A stretch of DNA of 64,000 nucleotides from Straminergon stramineum (taxonomy: Eukaryota > Streptophyta > Bryopsida > Hypnales > Calliergonaceae): positions 24,619,001-24,683,000 of the forward strand of contig OY987265.1 of the NCBI GenBank assembly GCA_963920665.1. The letters are read 5' to 3'. The translations under genes were made by a program, and so were the position numbers. Below the pieces are notes generated by a model. The model ran no database searches. It worked only from the letters and a program-made list of their open reading frames with translations, and had not been told where the DNA came from. This document shows, in pieces, positions 22,183-33,341 of this stretch; position 1 is the stretch's first letter; each line of letters starts with the position of its first letter.

Positions 22183-24000
22183 ATGGAAGAATTGGAGTCT
22201 ACAGATAGCCAACCTTCTTCTTCATTGACAAGGCTCTATGAAGGTAATTCTCCTATCATTTTAAGCCATCTTTCTACTTTCCACTACTATTTCTACTTTC
22301 ACAGAGATATAGTTGTATGTACTCACATTCTTAAGGAATATATGATGATCATCTAATGTCAAAGAGTAGAGATGATTGTTAGTAAATAAATGCTACTACC
22401 TACCGATATGTTCAAATGTTGATTTTATCTTCTTGGTAGTTGAAGAATATTGACAACATGTAATGAATTTGTACAGAAGATGTTACAATTCCTGAGAGGG
22501 ACTTGGATACACACTCAAAACTTGTGGTAGCTTCTTACGAACGTGTGCAAATGATGCATTCACTATCATTCAACAATGAACAATGTCAATATCTTGTTGA
22601 TAAACTCAAAGAAGTCATTGAAAGTTCAAGTGCGTTTTTAAAGACATCACATGGGGTATACATTGGATCATATGCACCTTTGGAATTGGAAAAACATCTT
22701 TTAAGCTTCAAGCTACTCCTTGTATTGGCTACTGAAATTGAAAGATTCATGGAAGGGTGTAGCAAAGATGCATGGGTATCCATCGCAATGACATTGACAA
22801 ATGTGTCTGAGTTTGTCTCATCCATTGGATTTCATTTGGAGTTGTGCCGGGTTGCCTTGTCTAAGGAATTTGGAGCATTTGGAGGTTTAAACTTAGACCA
22901 AGTAGAAGACATCAAAAAGGATGTCCATGAAATTGTTGAAACAAAGACTTCTATAGACAAAGAAGACCTCTTGAAGAAAATTTCATTGGCTTTGCCTTCA
23001 TTGCATGGAGATGAGAAGGATTCGGCAACTTATTTGCTTCAAAGACTTTTGAGGGTGGCCCCAATTCCAAGCATACCTTCATTAGAGTCGAAATGGGATT
23101 TATCTCAATATTTGACTTTTTTGGGAAGTATCTCTAAGAAGGTCAAAGAAAGGGTGTCCATTGGAAGAGGAGCTTCGACTACTATATTCAAAGCCATGTG
23201 GTTGGGATTAGAAGTTGCAGTAAAGGTTTGGCATGGGAAAATTAACCCAGAGTTCCAAAATGAAGTGGATATTCTTATGAGATTGTGCCATCCCAATATT
23301 ACCACTATGTTTTGTTACGCACAAGATGGACAAAAGTGTTCCATTTTCATGGAGTTGATGGATAAAGACCTCTTTACATTGATGCAACAAAGACAAGAAA
23401 ATCACGGCTCTCCTCCTTTCAATATCTGGGAAGCAATTGACCTGATGCACCAAATAGCAGAAGGGGGAAAGTACCTTCATGAGCAAGGAATTGTGCATAG
23501 GGATTTAAAATCGTCCAACATTCTTGTCAATAGTGTGAAGACACCAGGTTTAGATTTGGAATATATACAAGCCAAGGTGGCGGACTTTAATATATCCAAA
23601 ATCAAGAAAAACAACACTACAAATGTTGAATACACAATGAATATTGAAAGCAACAGATGGATGGCACCAGAGTTGATACAACTTCAAAGCTTAGGCATTC
23701 CAATGAATGTTGCAGTGAACAATCAATCAATACCAAAATATCCTCACAAATGTGATATTTACAGCTTTGCAATGGTGTGCTATGAAATATTGACTGGAGA
23801 ATTGCCTTTTGGGGATGTTGACGATCCAAAGAAGATGAAAGCAATGATATTGGAGGGTGATCGTCCAAAGCTTCCCACTCAATGTCCTTCTCAATTGATA
23901 GTTTTGATTGAAAAATGTTGGAATCCACAACCAAAAAGTCGTCCAACTTTCGATGACATTTGTTAAGAGTTGAAGTACATGAAGTTCATATTAATGACCG
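22183..24000 (+). CDS. N-terminal part: helical (MLKL/DUF1221-like) domain plus kinase 1
   Basis: The ATG at 22183 opens a 61-base exon (MEELESTDSQPSSSLTRLYE) that splices in frame to 22477. Residues about 40-230 are predicted all-helical; NNEQCQYLVDKLKEV and the Cys/Lys-Asp-Ala-Trp stretch (GCSKDAWVSIAMTL) recall the N-terminal bundle of plant MLKL-type kinases (DUF1221), a resemblance seen by eye only. The kinase domain has IGRGASTTIFKA, VAVK (lysine 23223-23225), HRDLKSSN (His 23496), RWMAPELI, CDIYSFAMVCYEILTGELPFG and KSRPTFDDIC. It is an RD kinase with an intact catalytic loop, but the Gly of DFG is Asn (ADFNIS, Asn codon 23589-23591), which may change metal binding or activity. The TAA at 23964 ends it 12 codons before the exon donor at 24001. 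On its own it would make a kinase of about 513 residues lacking only the last helix. Confidence 0.7.
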
Positions 24001-27000
24001 GTTAGTATCTTGACTTTCAAAACTTTGAATTTCTAAAGATTTTACTTTTGTTTTGTTCTTTAGTAAAAAAGTGTAGTACATGGATATATGATCATAGTTT
24101 CTAACTATTGTTGATATGAATGCATGCCAAATGTTATTAAAAATTTAATATTTCTTATTCAAATGTAGTGTATTGTAGTGTACAACATTAATATTTGTTG
24201 TTCAATGACAAATAAAACTAAAATATGAAGCATGAAACACATCACTTTTAAGTATAAACGGTTTAGTTTTAAAATACATTTGAGAGCTTTGTAGTATGCA
24301 ACCATTGTAAAATTTTGAAATTAACTTCAATACTTTGGAAATTGCAGGTACATCTTCTACATCCAAGGTATGCTTGTAACTTATTGGCAAAAAGAAATCT
24401 TGAAATTTTTGTATATCTCAGAACTCTTGTGATTTTCTTTCATACTTTGATTAAATAAATTTTGTACTCCAAATATACTATAGATTTGGATATAAATTTA
24501 TACTAAAAAAATCATAGATGTTGCATTGGGCTTAGTACCTCTACAGGGAAAATAATTATCATATATTATCTACACAAAATTGTAGATTCAAGACTCTTTT
24601 GAAAAAGGGCAAGTAGTAAAGGTTTTGATTTTACATTTAAGGTTAAAAATACTAGATTGTAGGATATTCTCAAGATTGATTATCATTTTTCAAATATTGT
24701 TACCACTTTGAGGATGTCTAGGTAACTCAAGGGAATGATGGCAAGTATGTACATGCATTGGAGGACTTCAGCAAGTTTACTCAACTTTAGCCTAATTGTG
24801 CTTGGACATTACAGATTCAAGAGAATGTTAAGCGATTGATGGATAAGCATGTAGATGCATTGGAGGACTTAAACAAGGCTAATGAACTTCAACCTAATAA
24901 TGCTTTGACGTTAAAGAGGCGTGGAGAAGTTAAGAGAATCATGGGCAATTATGCAGATGCATTAGAAGACTTGAACAAGGCTGATGAACTTCAACCTAAT
25001 GATGCTTGGACATTAAGAAATCGTGGGGACATTAAGAGAATTATGGGCAAGTATGCAGATGCATTGGAGGACTTAAATAGGGCTGATGAACTTCAACCTA
25101 ATGATGCTTGGACATTGTTGACTCGTGGAGAAGTTAAGAGAATCATGGGCAAGTTTGCAAACGCATTAAAGGACTTGAACAAGGCTGATGAACTTCAACC
25201 TAATGATGCTTGGACATTAAAGAGGCGTGGAGAAGTTAAACGAATGATGGACAAGTATGCAGATGCATTAGAAGACTTGAACAAGGCTGATGAACTTCAA
25301 CCTAATGATGCTTGGACATTAAGAAATCGTGGGGAAGTTAAACAAATGATGGACAAGTATGCAGAGGCATTAGAGGACTTGAACAAGGCTGATGAACTTC
25401 AACCTAATGATGTTTGGACATTGAGAAATCGTGGGGAGGTTAAGCAAATGATGGACAAGTATGCAGAGGCATTGGAAGACTTGAACAAAGTTGATGAACT
25501 TGAGCCTAATAATGCTTGGACATTGAGAAATCGTGGATATATAAAACGAATGATGCACAAGTATGTGGATGCATTGGAGGACTTGAACAAGGCTGATGAA
25601 CTTGAGCCTAATGATGCTTGGACGTTGAGAAATCGTGGGGAAGTTAAACAAATGATGGAAAAATATGCGGATGCATTGGAGGACTTGAACAAGGCTGATG
25701 AACTTGAGCCTAATGATACTTGGACATTGTTAACTCGTGGGGAAGTTAAGAAAATCATGGGCAAGTATGTAGAGGCATTGGAAGACTTGAACAAGGTAGA
25801 TGAACTTGAGCCTAATGATGCTTGGACGTTGAGAAATCGTGGAGAAGTTGAACAAATGATGGAAAAGTATGCAGATGCATTGGAGGACTTAAACAAGGCT
25901 GATGAACTTGAGCCTAATAATCCTTGGACATTGAGAAATCGTGCAGAAGTTAAGAAAATCATGGGCAAGTATGTAGATGCATTGGAGGACTTAAACAAGG
26001 CTAATGAACTTGAGCCCAATAATACTTGGACATTGCAAACTCGTGGAGAAGTTCAGAGAATGATGGGCAAGTATACAGACGCATTAGAGGACTTGAACAA
26101 GGTTGATGAACTTGTGCCTAATGATGCTTGGACAAAAGAAGTGGAGAACTTGTCGCATATGACTACTCTTAATTTGAAAGATTATTCAAGATTGGTGGGC
26201 TTGCCAATAGAAGTAGAAAACTTATCTTCCTTGAATACTTTAGATTTGAGTGGGTATTTAAGGTTGATGGCCTTGCCAAAAGAAGTGAGAAAATTATCTT
26301 CCTTGACTACTCTTAATTTAAAAGATTCTTCAAGGTTGGTGGCTTTGCCAAAGGAAGTAGGGAACTTGTCTTCCTTGACCACTTTAGATTTGAATGGGTG
26401 TTCAAGCTTGGTGGCCTTGCCAAAGGAAGTAGGGAACTTGTCTTCCTTGACTACTTTAGATTTGAATGGGTGTTCAAGCTTGGTGGCGTTGCCAAAGGAA
26501 GTAGGAAACTTGTCTTCCTTGACCATTTTAGATTTGAATGGGTGTTCAAGCTTGGTGGCCTTGCCAAAAGAAGTGGAGAATTGGTCTTCCTTGATCACTT
26601 TAGATTTGAGCGGGTGTTCAAGTTTGAAAGCCTTGCCAAAGGAAGTAGGAAACTTGTCTTCCTTGACCATTCTCAATTTAAAAGATTGTTCAAGTTTGGA
26701 GGCCTTACCAAAAGAAGTGAAGAAGTTATCTTCTTTGGACACTCTCAATTTGTCATGGTGTATAAGTTTGGAGGCCTTCCCAAAAGAAGTGGGGAACTTG
26801 TCTTCTTTAACTATTTTAGATTTAAGTGGGTGTTTAAGATTGGCCACCTTGCCAAAGGAAGTAGGGAACTTGTCTTTCTTGATCACTCTCAATTTGAGAC
26901 AATGTACAAACTTAGTGACCTTGCCAAAGGAAGTGGGGAATTTGTTGTCCTTGACCATGTTACATTTGAGTGGGTGTTCAAGATTGGCAGCCTTGCCAAA

Positions 27001-30000
27001 GGAAGTAGGGAACTTGTCTTCCTTGACTATATTACATTTAAGTGGGTGTTCAAGCTTGGTGGCTTTGCCAACGGAAGTAGAGAACTTATCTTCATTGACC
27101 ACTATAGATTTGAGTAGGTGTTCAAACTTGGTAGTCTTGGCAAAGGAAGTGTGGAACTTGTCATCTTTGACCACTTTCAATTCAAAAGATTGCTTAAGCT
27201 TGGTGGCATTACCAAAGGAAGTGGGAAATCTATCTCTTTTGACCACTTTAGACTTAAGTGGTTGTTCAAAGTTGGCAACCTTGCCAAAAGAAGTGGGAAA
27301 CTTGTCATCATTGACTACTCTTAATTCAAAAGATTGTTCAAGCTTGGTGGCCTTGCCGAAAGAAGTGGGGAACTTATTTCCCTTGACCACTTTAGATTTA
27401 AGTGGTTGTTCAAGGTTGACTACTTTACTAAAAGAAGTAGGAAACTTATTTTCTTTGACCACTCTTAATCTAAAAGATTGTTCAAGTTTGGTGGTTTTGC
27501 CAAAGGAAGTGGGGAACTTATCTTCATTGACCACTCTCGATTTGAGACGGTGTTCAAGTTTGGTGGCCTTGCCAAAGGAAGTGGGGAACTTGTCTCTCTT
27601 GACTACTTTAGATTTGAGTGGGTGTTTAAGTCTGGTGGATTTGCCAAAGGAAGTGGGGAATTTATCTTCCTTGACTATATTACATTTGAGTGGATGTTCA
27701 AGTCTGGTGGATTTGCCAAAGGAAGTGGGGAACTTATCTTCCTTGACTATATTACATTTAAGTGGGTGTTCAAGTCTGGTGGCCTTGCCAGAAGAAGTAG
27801 GGAACTTGTCTCTCTTAACCACTTTAGATTTAAGTGGGTGTTCAAGTTTGGTGGATTTGCCAAAGGAAGTGAGGAACTTATCTTCCTTGACTATATTACA
27901 TTTAAGTGGGTGTTCAAGTTTGGTGGCCTTGCCAAAGGAAGTGGGGAACTTGTCTCTCTTGACCATTTTAGATTTGAGTGGATGTTCAAGTTTGGTGGAT
28001 TTGCCAAAGGAAGTGGGGAACTTATCTTCTTTGACTATATTACATTTGAGTGGGTGTTCAAGTTTGGAGGCCTTGCCAAAGGAAGTGGGGAACTTGTCTC
28101 TCTTGACCCCTCTCAATTTAGAAAATTGTTCAAGGTTGGTGATCTTGCCAAAAGAAGTGGGGAACTTGTCTTCCTTGACCATGTTACATTTGAGTGGATG
28201 TTCAAGATTGGAGGCCTTGCCAAAAGAAGTGGGGAACTTATCATCCTTGACCAAGTTACATTTGAGTGGGTGTTCAAGGTTGGGAACCTTGCCTAAAGAA
28301 GTGGAGAACTTATCATCCTTGACTACTCTCAATATGTCATGGTGTTCTAGCTTAGTAGCTTTGCCAAATGAAGTAGGGAACTTGTCTCTTTTAGCCACTT
28401 TAGATTTGAGTAGGTGTTCAAGCTTGGTGGCATTGCCAAAAGAAGTGGAAAACTTGTCTCTCTTGACCACTTTAGATTTGAGTGGGTGTTCAAGGTTGGT
28501 GGATTTGCCAAAGGAAGTAGAAAACTTGTCCTCCTTAACTATATTACATTTGAGTGGGTGTTCAAGTTTGGCGACTTTGCCAAAGGAAGTGGGAAACTTG
28601 TCTTCCTTGACTATATTACATTTGAGTGGGTGTTCAAGGTTGGTGGCCTTGCCAAAGGAAGTTGAAAACTTGTCTTCCTTGACCACTTTAGATTTGAGTG
28701 GGTGTTCAAGTTTGGTGGCTTTGCCAAAGGAAGTGGGAAACTTGTCATCTTTGACCACTCTCAATTCAAAAGATTGTTCAAGATTGGAGGCATTACCAAA
28801 AGAAATAGGGAACTTGTCTTCCTTGACCACTCTCAATTTAGAAAATTGTTCAAGGTTGGCAATCTTGCCAAAAGAAGTGGGGAACTTGTCTTCCTTGACC
28901 ATGTTACATTTGAGTGGATGTTCAAAGTTGGAGGCCTTGCCAAAAGAAGTGGGGAACTTATCATCCTTGACCATATTACATTTGAGTGGGTGTTCAAGGT
29001 TGGCAACCTTGCCTAAAGAAGTGGGGAACTTGTCTTCCTTGACCATGTTACATTTGAGTGGATGTTCAAAGTTGGAGGCCTTGCCAAAAGAAGTGGGGAA
29101 CTTATCATCCTTGACCATATTACATTTGAGTGGGTGTTCAAGGTTGGCAACCTTGCCTAAAGAAGTGGGGGACTTATCATCCTTGACCATTCTCAATATG
29201 TCATGGTGTTCCAGCTTGGTAGCTTTGCCAAAGGAAGTGGGGAACCTATCTTCGTTGACTACTTTAAATTTGAGTTGGTGTTCAAACTTGGTGGCCTTGC
29301 CAAAGGAACTTGGGAACTTGTTTTCCTTGACCAATCTCAATTTGAGTGGATGTTTAAGGTTGTTGGCCTCATCAAAAGAAGTGGGGAAATCTTCTTTCTT
29401 GATGATGCTCAATTTGAAAGAGTATTCAAGCAAGGTAATAATTTAATAGTGTAATTGAACATCTAAATTTGAATGTAGTTTTTACGTGGGTTTCTTTTCT
29501 TTGGCCTAAGTTGATTAAGAATTTCATAATTTTTCTTGTGTATATTTTGTTCGGATGTAACTAAAGGTTACGTAAGTCTTTTGAATTGCATGAATTGGGA
29601 ATGAGGGATCCATATTAGTATATAAATTACACATCTATGAGTGAAGCAAAGGGATATTATTGACTAGCCATGCAACATTCATTTACCATTTTTTAGATAA
29701 GTTATATAATAATATCACTTTTGTCATTTCTAGGCTCAAGTGAAGACTACACAAGTGGACAAGCATGTATTTAAAAAGCAACAACAAGAAGCTGTTATGA
29801 CTCAATCCAAAGCCAAGAATGACTTATCTAAAAACTTCAACAACACTATCCAAGTAAAATTTCACTTTCTTCTCTCATTGTATTGTTTGTTAGCTATTTG
29901 GTTTGGAATTCTTGAACTAGATGTTTATTAATTAAACTTCTTTGCAAGATTTATGCCTTGTAAAGGCATTCATTTATTTGTGTTTTAAAGTTTTTGTAAC

Positions 30001-31324
30001 ATCTAATTACAATTGTCTTTAGAACTAGGCATTGTAGTTAACTCATGTACATTTGCCACTCATAAAGGAAAGTTAAAATCACTATGAATGATGGGGCATT
30101 GTATTGTTTTGAATTTTCAAGGGTTTATACTAAGAATGTGATCTTTATTTGTATCAGGAACCTGTTTTGAAGCTTTTGTCACTTTTGAAAATCAAAGGAC
30201 TTGATGCTCTTAGTTCCTTGTCACTATGGTTTCAAATTCGTATCGGTATGTCTAGTCAACAAGTACTATTTTCGAACAAGGGAAAAGTAGAATCCAAAGA
30301 TTTGCTAACCAAGCATTTTTTAGGCCAAGGTTGTTCAGGAATCTTCTATGAGACAACATGGTCTCACAAAAGTACAATCAGGCTCACAAGGAAAGACTTT
30401 CCTGGAGTAACAAGTGATACTTTTGTAAAGGAAGCTATTCAATTGTTTGAACTTAGAGACCATCCAAACCTAGTGAAGACCTTTTGTTGGACTATTGACA
30501 ATAGAAGTTGTTCCCTTGTGATGGAGTATATGAAAGATGATCTCTCTAGTTTCATACGAAAGAAAAAGGAGGCTATAATGAAGAAGGTTGACCAAGCAGT
30601 GATTGGAGTCAATCCATCTCCTTTCCAATTGCTTGAAGTTTTGGAAATTTTATCGCAAATTGCTATTGGTGTGGAATACATACATGCCAAAGGTATCTAC
30701 CATGGCGATCTCAAACCGAACAATGTTTTTCTTGATTGGAAAGAAGGTCAGATGTTGGTAAAGGTGGCTGACTTCGGTCTTCTCAAAACTAAGAGAAATA
30801 CAACATTACTTTCACAACAGGCTCTTTGCTTTCAAATGATAGAATGGAATGCACCAGAGTTGTTTGAAATGTTTTTTAGTTCCATGAGTGAAGACTCGGA
30901 TTTTTTGTGGACAACATCACTTACAAGAATGAATCCAAGTACTTCAAGTGCTCCATGCTCTGAGAACAAGCAAGAACTCATGCTAGAAAAGGCAGACAGC
31001 TACAGCTTTGGTTTAACAAGCGCATATATTCTTGGAGGTGAACAAATATGGCCTGCAAAATTGAGCCCCGAAGAGCTATGGAAGCAAATATCAAGTCATG
31101 GTTTAAGACCAAAACTTCCTTCAGAATGTCCCCCAAAGCTAGCATCTCTGATATATGCATGTTGGGATGTTAATCCCTCGTGTAGGCCTACATTCTTTGT
31201 CATTCAAAATAAGATTCAAGAGATTATCAAAGAACAACGAGAGCAAATGGAGGAATCAGGTATTGTTCTTGAACATGGAATGCATTCATTGTATAGAGTT
31301 TTGGACTACAATTTGAATTCCTAA
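22183..31324 (+). CDS. Kinase-TPR-LRR-kinase fusion gene, six exons, two in-frame stops
   Basis: Exons: 22183-22243, 22477-24000, 24348-24367, 24722-29434, 29734-29853 and 30158-31324, all with GT..AG borders and matching phases (1, 1, 0, 0, 0). Ignoring two stops, the coding length is 7,605 bases (2,534 residues). Order: N-terminal helical domain, kinase 1, a 20-base mini-exon (TSSTSK), about 14 TPRs, about 45 LRRs, a charged Gln/Lys-rich linker exon, kinase 2. The stops are TAA at 23964-23966, just inside the end of kinase 1, and TAG at 24788-24790 in the first TPR, where all other repeats have Gln (LQPN). Both are one C-to-T step from a Gln codon. Either the allele is a recent pseudogene, or the locus now makes two proteins. 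Kinase plus LRR suggests intracellular signalling or immune recognition (inference). No signal peptide or membrane span is seen. Confidence 0.75.
24722..26130 (+). repeat. TPR array, about 14 units of 34 residues (102 bp)
   Basis: Thirteen complete TPRs follow the pattern W-T-L-x-x-R-G-E-V-K-x-x-M-x-K-Y-A-D-A-L-E-D-L-N-K-A-D-E-L-x-P-N-D-A, one per 102 bases, with few differences between units. A fourteenth, more diverged unit at the start (24722-24825) carries the TAG at 24788-24790. The splice acceptor (gtctag|GTA) is at 24720-24721. TPRs of this kind bind partner proteins. Unit homogeneity points to recent expansion or conversion. The last unit runs straight into the LRRs (WTKEVENLSHMTTL) with no linker. 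Confidence 0.85.
26131..29434 (+). repeat. LRR array, about 45 units of 24 residues (72 bp)
   Basis: Units follow L-P-K-E-V-G-N-L-S-S-L-T-T-L-D-L-S-G-C-S-S-L-V-A, the plant cytoplasmic type known from TIR- and CC-NLR LRRs and from intracellular Ras-group LRRs. There is no transmembrane segment or signal peptide, so it is probably cytoplasmic. Units fall into DNA subtypes (ending in ttagatttgagtgggtgt, ctcaatttaaaagattgt or atattacatttgagtggg) that alternate in higher-order blocks. A two-unit block is duplicated exactly at 28871-29025 and 29015-29169. Forty-five units would give a very long solenoid. Long open frames on the other strand and in other frames here are consequences of the 72-base periodicity, not genes. 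Confidence 0.88.
29734..31324 (+). CDS. C-terminal linker exon and degenerate kinase 2
   Basis: Exon 29734-29853 (ttctag|GCT..CAA|gtaaaa) encodes a 40-residue Lys/Gln-rich linker. Exon 30158-31324 (tatcag|GAA, stop TAA 31322-31324) encodes a kinase-like domain: FLGQGCSGIFYE, catalytic loop HGDLKPNN (near 30703), VADFGLLK, WNAPELFE, DSYSFGLTSAYILGG and PSCRPTF. The beta-3 strand reads STIRLTRKDF (30369 on), so the usual VAIK lysine is replaced or displaced, and the HRD Arg is Gly. An inserted Ser/Thr-rich stretch (about 40 residues) follows APE. I judge it a pseudokinase or weak kinase. Both exons are in phase 0 with the LRR exon, which supports a single transcript. A separate gene starting inside exon 29734 is less likely, as no ATG with a leader is apparent. 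Confidence 0.7.
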
Positions 31325-33340
31325 TATCCATCACTACTACTTTAATTTATTACATTATCCTTGTGTCCAATCCAAAGTTAACTCTTTTGTTTGTAGGTTC
31401 ACTTTGCATCTATACTATCATAGACTCCTCCAATGTCTCTACCACTAGTACTTCTTGTGATGTCTTTGTTGCTAATGGTTTACATGGTCCCTCCTCTATT
31501 GTTGGTATGTACCGTCACTCAATTGTTGAGTTGTTTTGGAATTTGAGGTGCTTTATTTGTTATAGTTTTATAGGTATTATCCAATTACATTTATCCTTAG
31601 AGACCTAGCAATCTCCTCTCATCATGTGTATTAAAATTTTCTAAAATATTCATTGTAGACTTCAATTCAAGGTAATTGCAAGAAACACATGTCTTATTCT
31701 TTATCCCCTTAGCCTTAAATAGGTGCTTTTGGGTCATAACTTTTGCGTCTTATGTTATTTTTTATATAAAAATTGAAAGGAAGGTATATATAGTAGTTTT
31801 TGACATTGAGTAATTTTTTGTATTTAAAAAAAGTTACAATTTTTAAGTAACCCCTAGTTGGATGTTTACCTTCGCCATTTTGAAGGGTTTTAGTACTATT
31901 TTTTATCCAAAAATAAAAATTTGAAGCTATAAATTGGTATGGATGGACTTCTACTAAAGTTACACAAGCCCATGAAGCGATTTTTTTGAAATATTGAATC
32001 ATCCACCTTTTACATGTGGTCAAAGTGGTGAAAGTACACTCCATTTGCACAAGTGTAGAGCACACAATTTTTTTTCAAAGATGAAAATGGTTGAAAAGGA
32101 GCACTATGAATTTTATTTTTTTGAATTTTTTTACTATTTTATGAAAATCAAACATCAAAGTGTCCCAATTTTCTTGGCATTTTCCATTGTCTTTTTCTTG
32201 TGCATAACTTTTAGAGATAAATTTTTCTAGGTCTGAATTTTGAGAGGCACGCTATTCAATGCTTTATAAATTTTCCATATTTTATTTTATTTTAAAAAAA
32301 TCTATTTCGAAAGTCACAATACTCATTGAAATAGGCCATTTGGAGCCAAAAACGGCAAGGTGTTCTTGCAACAATCCTTCAACTAGAACCCCAAGGATTA
32401 GGGATACTTGAATCTCCCAATCATAGTCTTCAATTAGTTTAGTGATGTTTTACGTAGTTGTGGATAATTGTTGTGATTGTTGGTACTAATAATACCCTTG
32501 GTAGCATGGCCATTAGAGTTCTAGTGATTTTGCATATATTGAAATGTCAAAAATTCAACACAAGGGTATTCAAAAGGACCTCCCTGCCATGCTAACTAGC
32601 ATTCTATTTTATATGGAAGATACTAGAAGTATAGAGGATCTAAGTGCATTCATTAAATTATTAAAGGTGAAGAAGATCCTTTTTATATTGTTTATGTTTA
32701 GATCCCATACTAGATGTTGAAGAGACTATTCTAGCCTTAACACAAACCTTATGGTTTTTGCCTTGTAGAGTTTCTGTTTTGTAAAGATTGGTGTCTTTCA
32801 TTTGGTCTTCCAAAGCACTAGCCTTGCAAGGAGAAACCCTGAGTAAATGTTTCTTTCAGACAAATTGAACAGAGCCATATCTAAAGCCATATCGAATCCA
32901 CTTTTATCTGTATTTTCTTGAAGTCTTGTGAAGTTAGCATAGATTTTTTTAACGTTGAAAATTTACTCTACAGAAATGCTCTTAAAGCATCTCCACCTTA
33001 AAAATGTACACTATCAGTGTAACAAAAAATCCAATGTTCTACCATTTGATAAATGTGTCTAGAGGTCGGATACTTGTAGAGTTGGGACAGTTTTCCGCAC
33101 GCCTCCTTAGTATACGATAAAATCAACTATAATCCAATGTCAATTTCATTGGCGTATATTCACAACACTAGCAGTTTTCAAGGCGGGCATCTTGAAACCT
33201 AAATCAAAAACAGTCCTAATTCTTAGAGATTCCTGCGGTTGAGTGACACGATTTCGGCGCCCTGAATCGCCCATTTAACGAAATTGAACTTACATCCTCT
33301 AGCCACACAGTTTAAACAGAATCGTAAACTTAACTGTCCG
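31325..33340. other. Intergenic DNA
   Basis: AT-rich, with no supported gene. It includes the 3' flank of the large kinase gene. No polyadenylation signal stands out. Confidence 0.4.
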
Positions 33341-33341
33341 T

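Noticed and set aside
26182..29433. A 1,083-codon open frame on the minus strand, and long open frames in another plus frame (26398-29016)
   Set aside because: They are by-products of a 72-base repeat whose codons lack stops in other frames. The plus-strand LRR frame is the one with known motifs and correct splice borders.
22183..31324. A bacterial-style operon or CRISPR-like reading of the regular repeats
   Set aside because: The repeats have no spacers, encode TPR and LRR units in one frame, and the region has eukaryotic introns.
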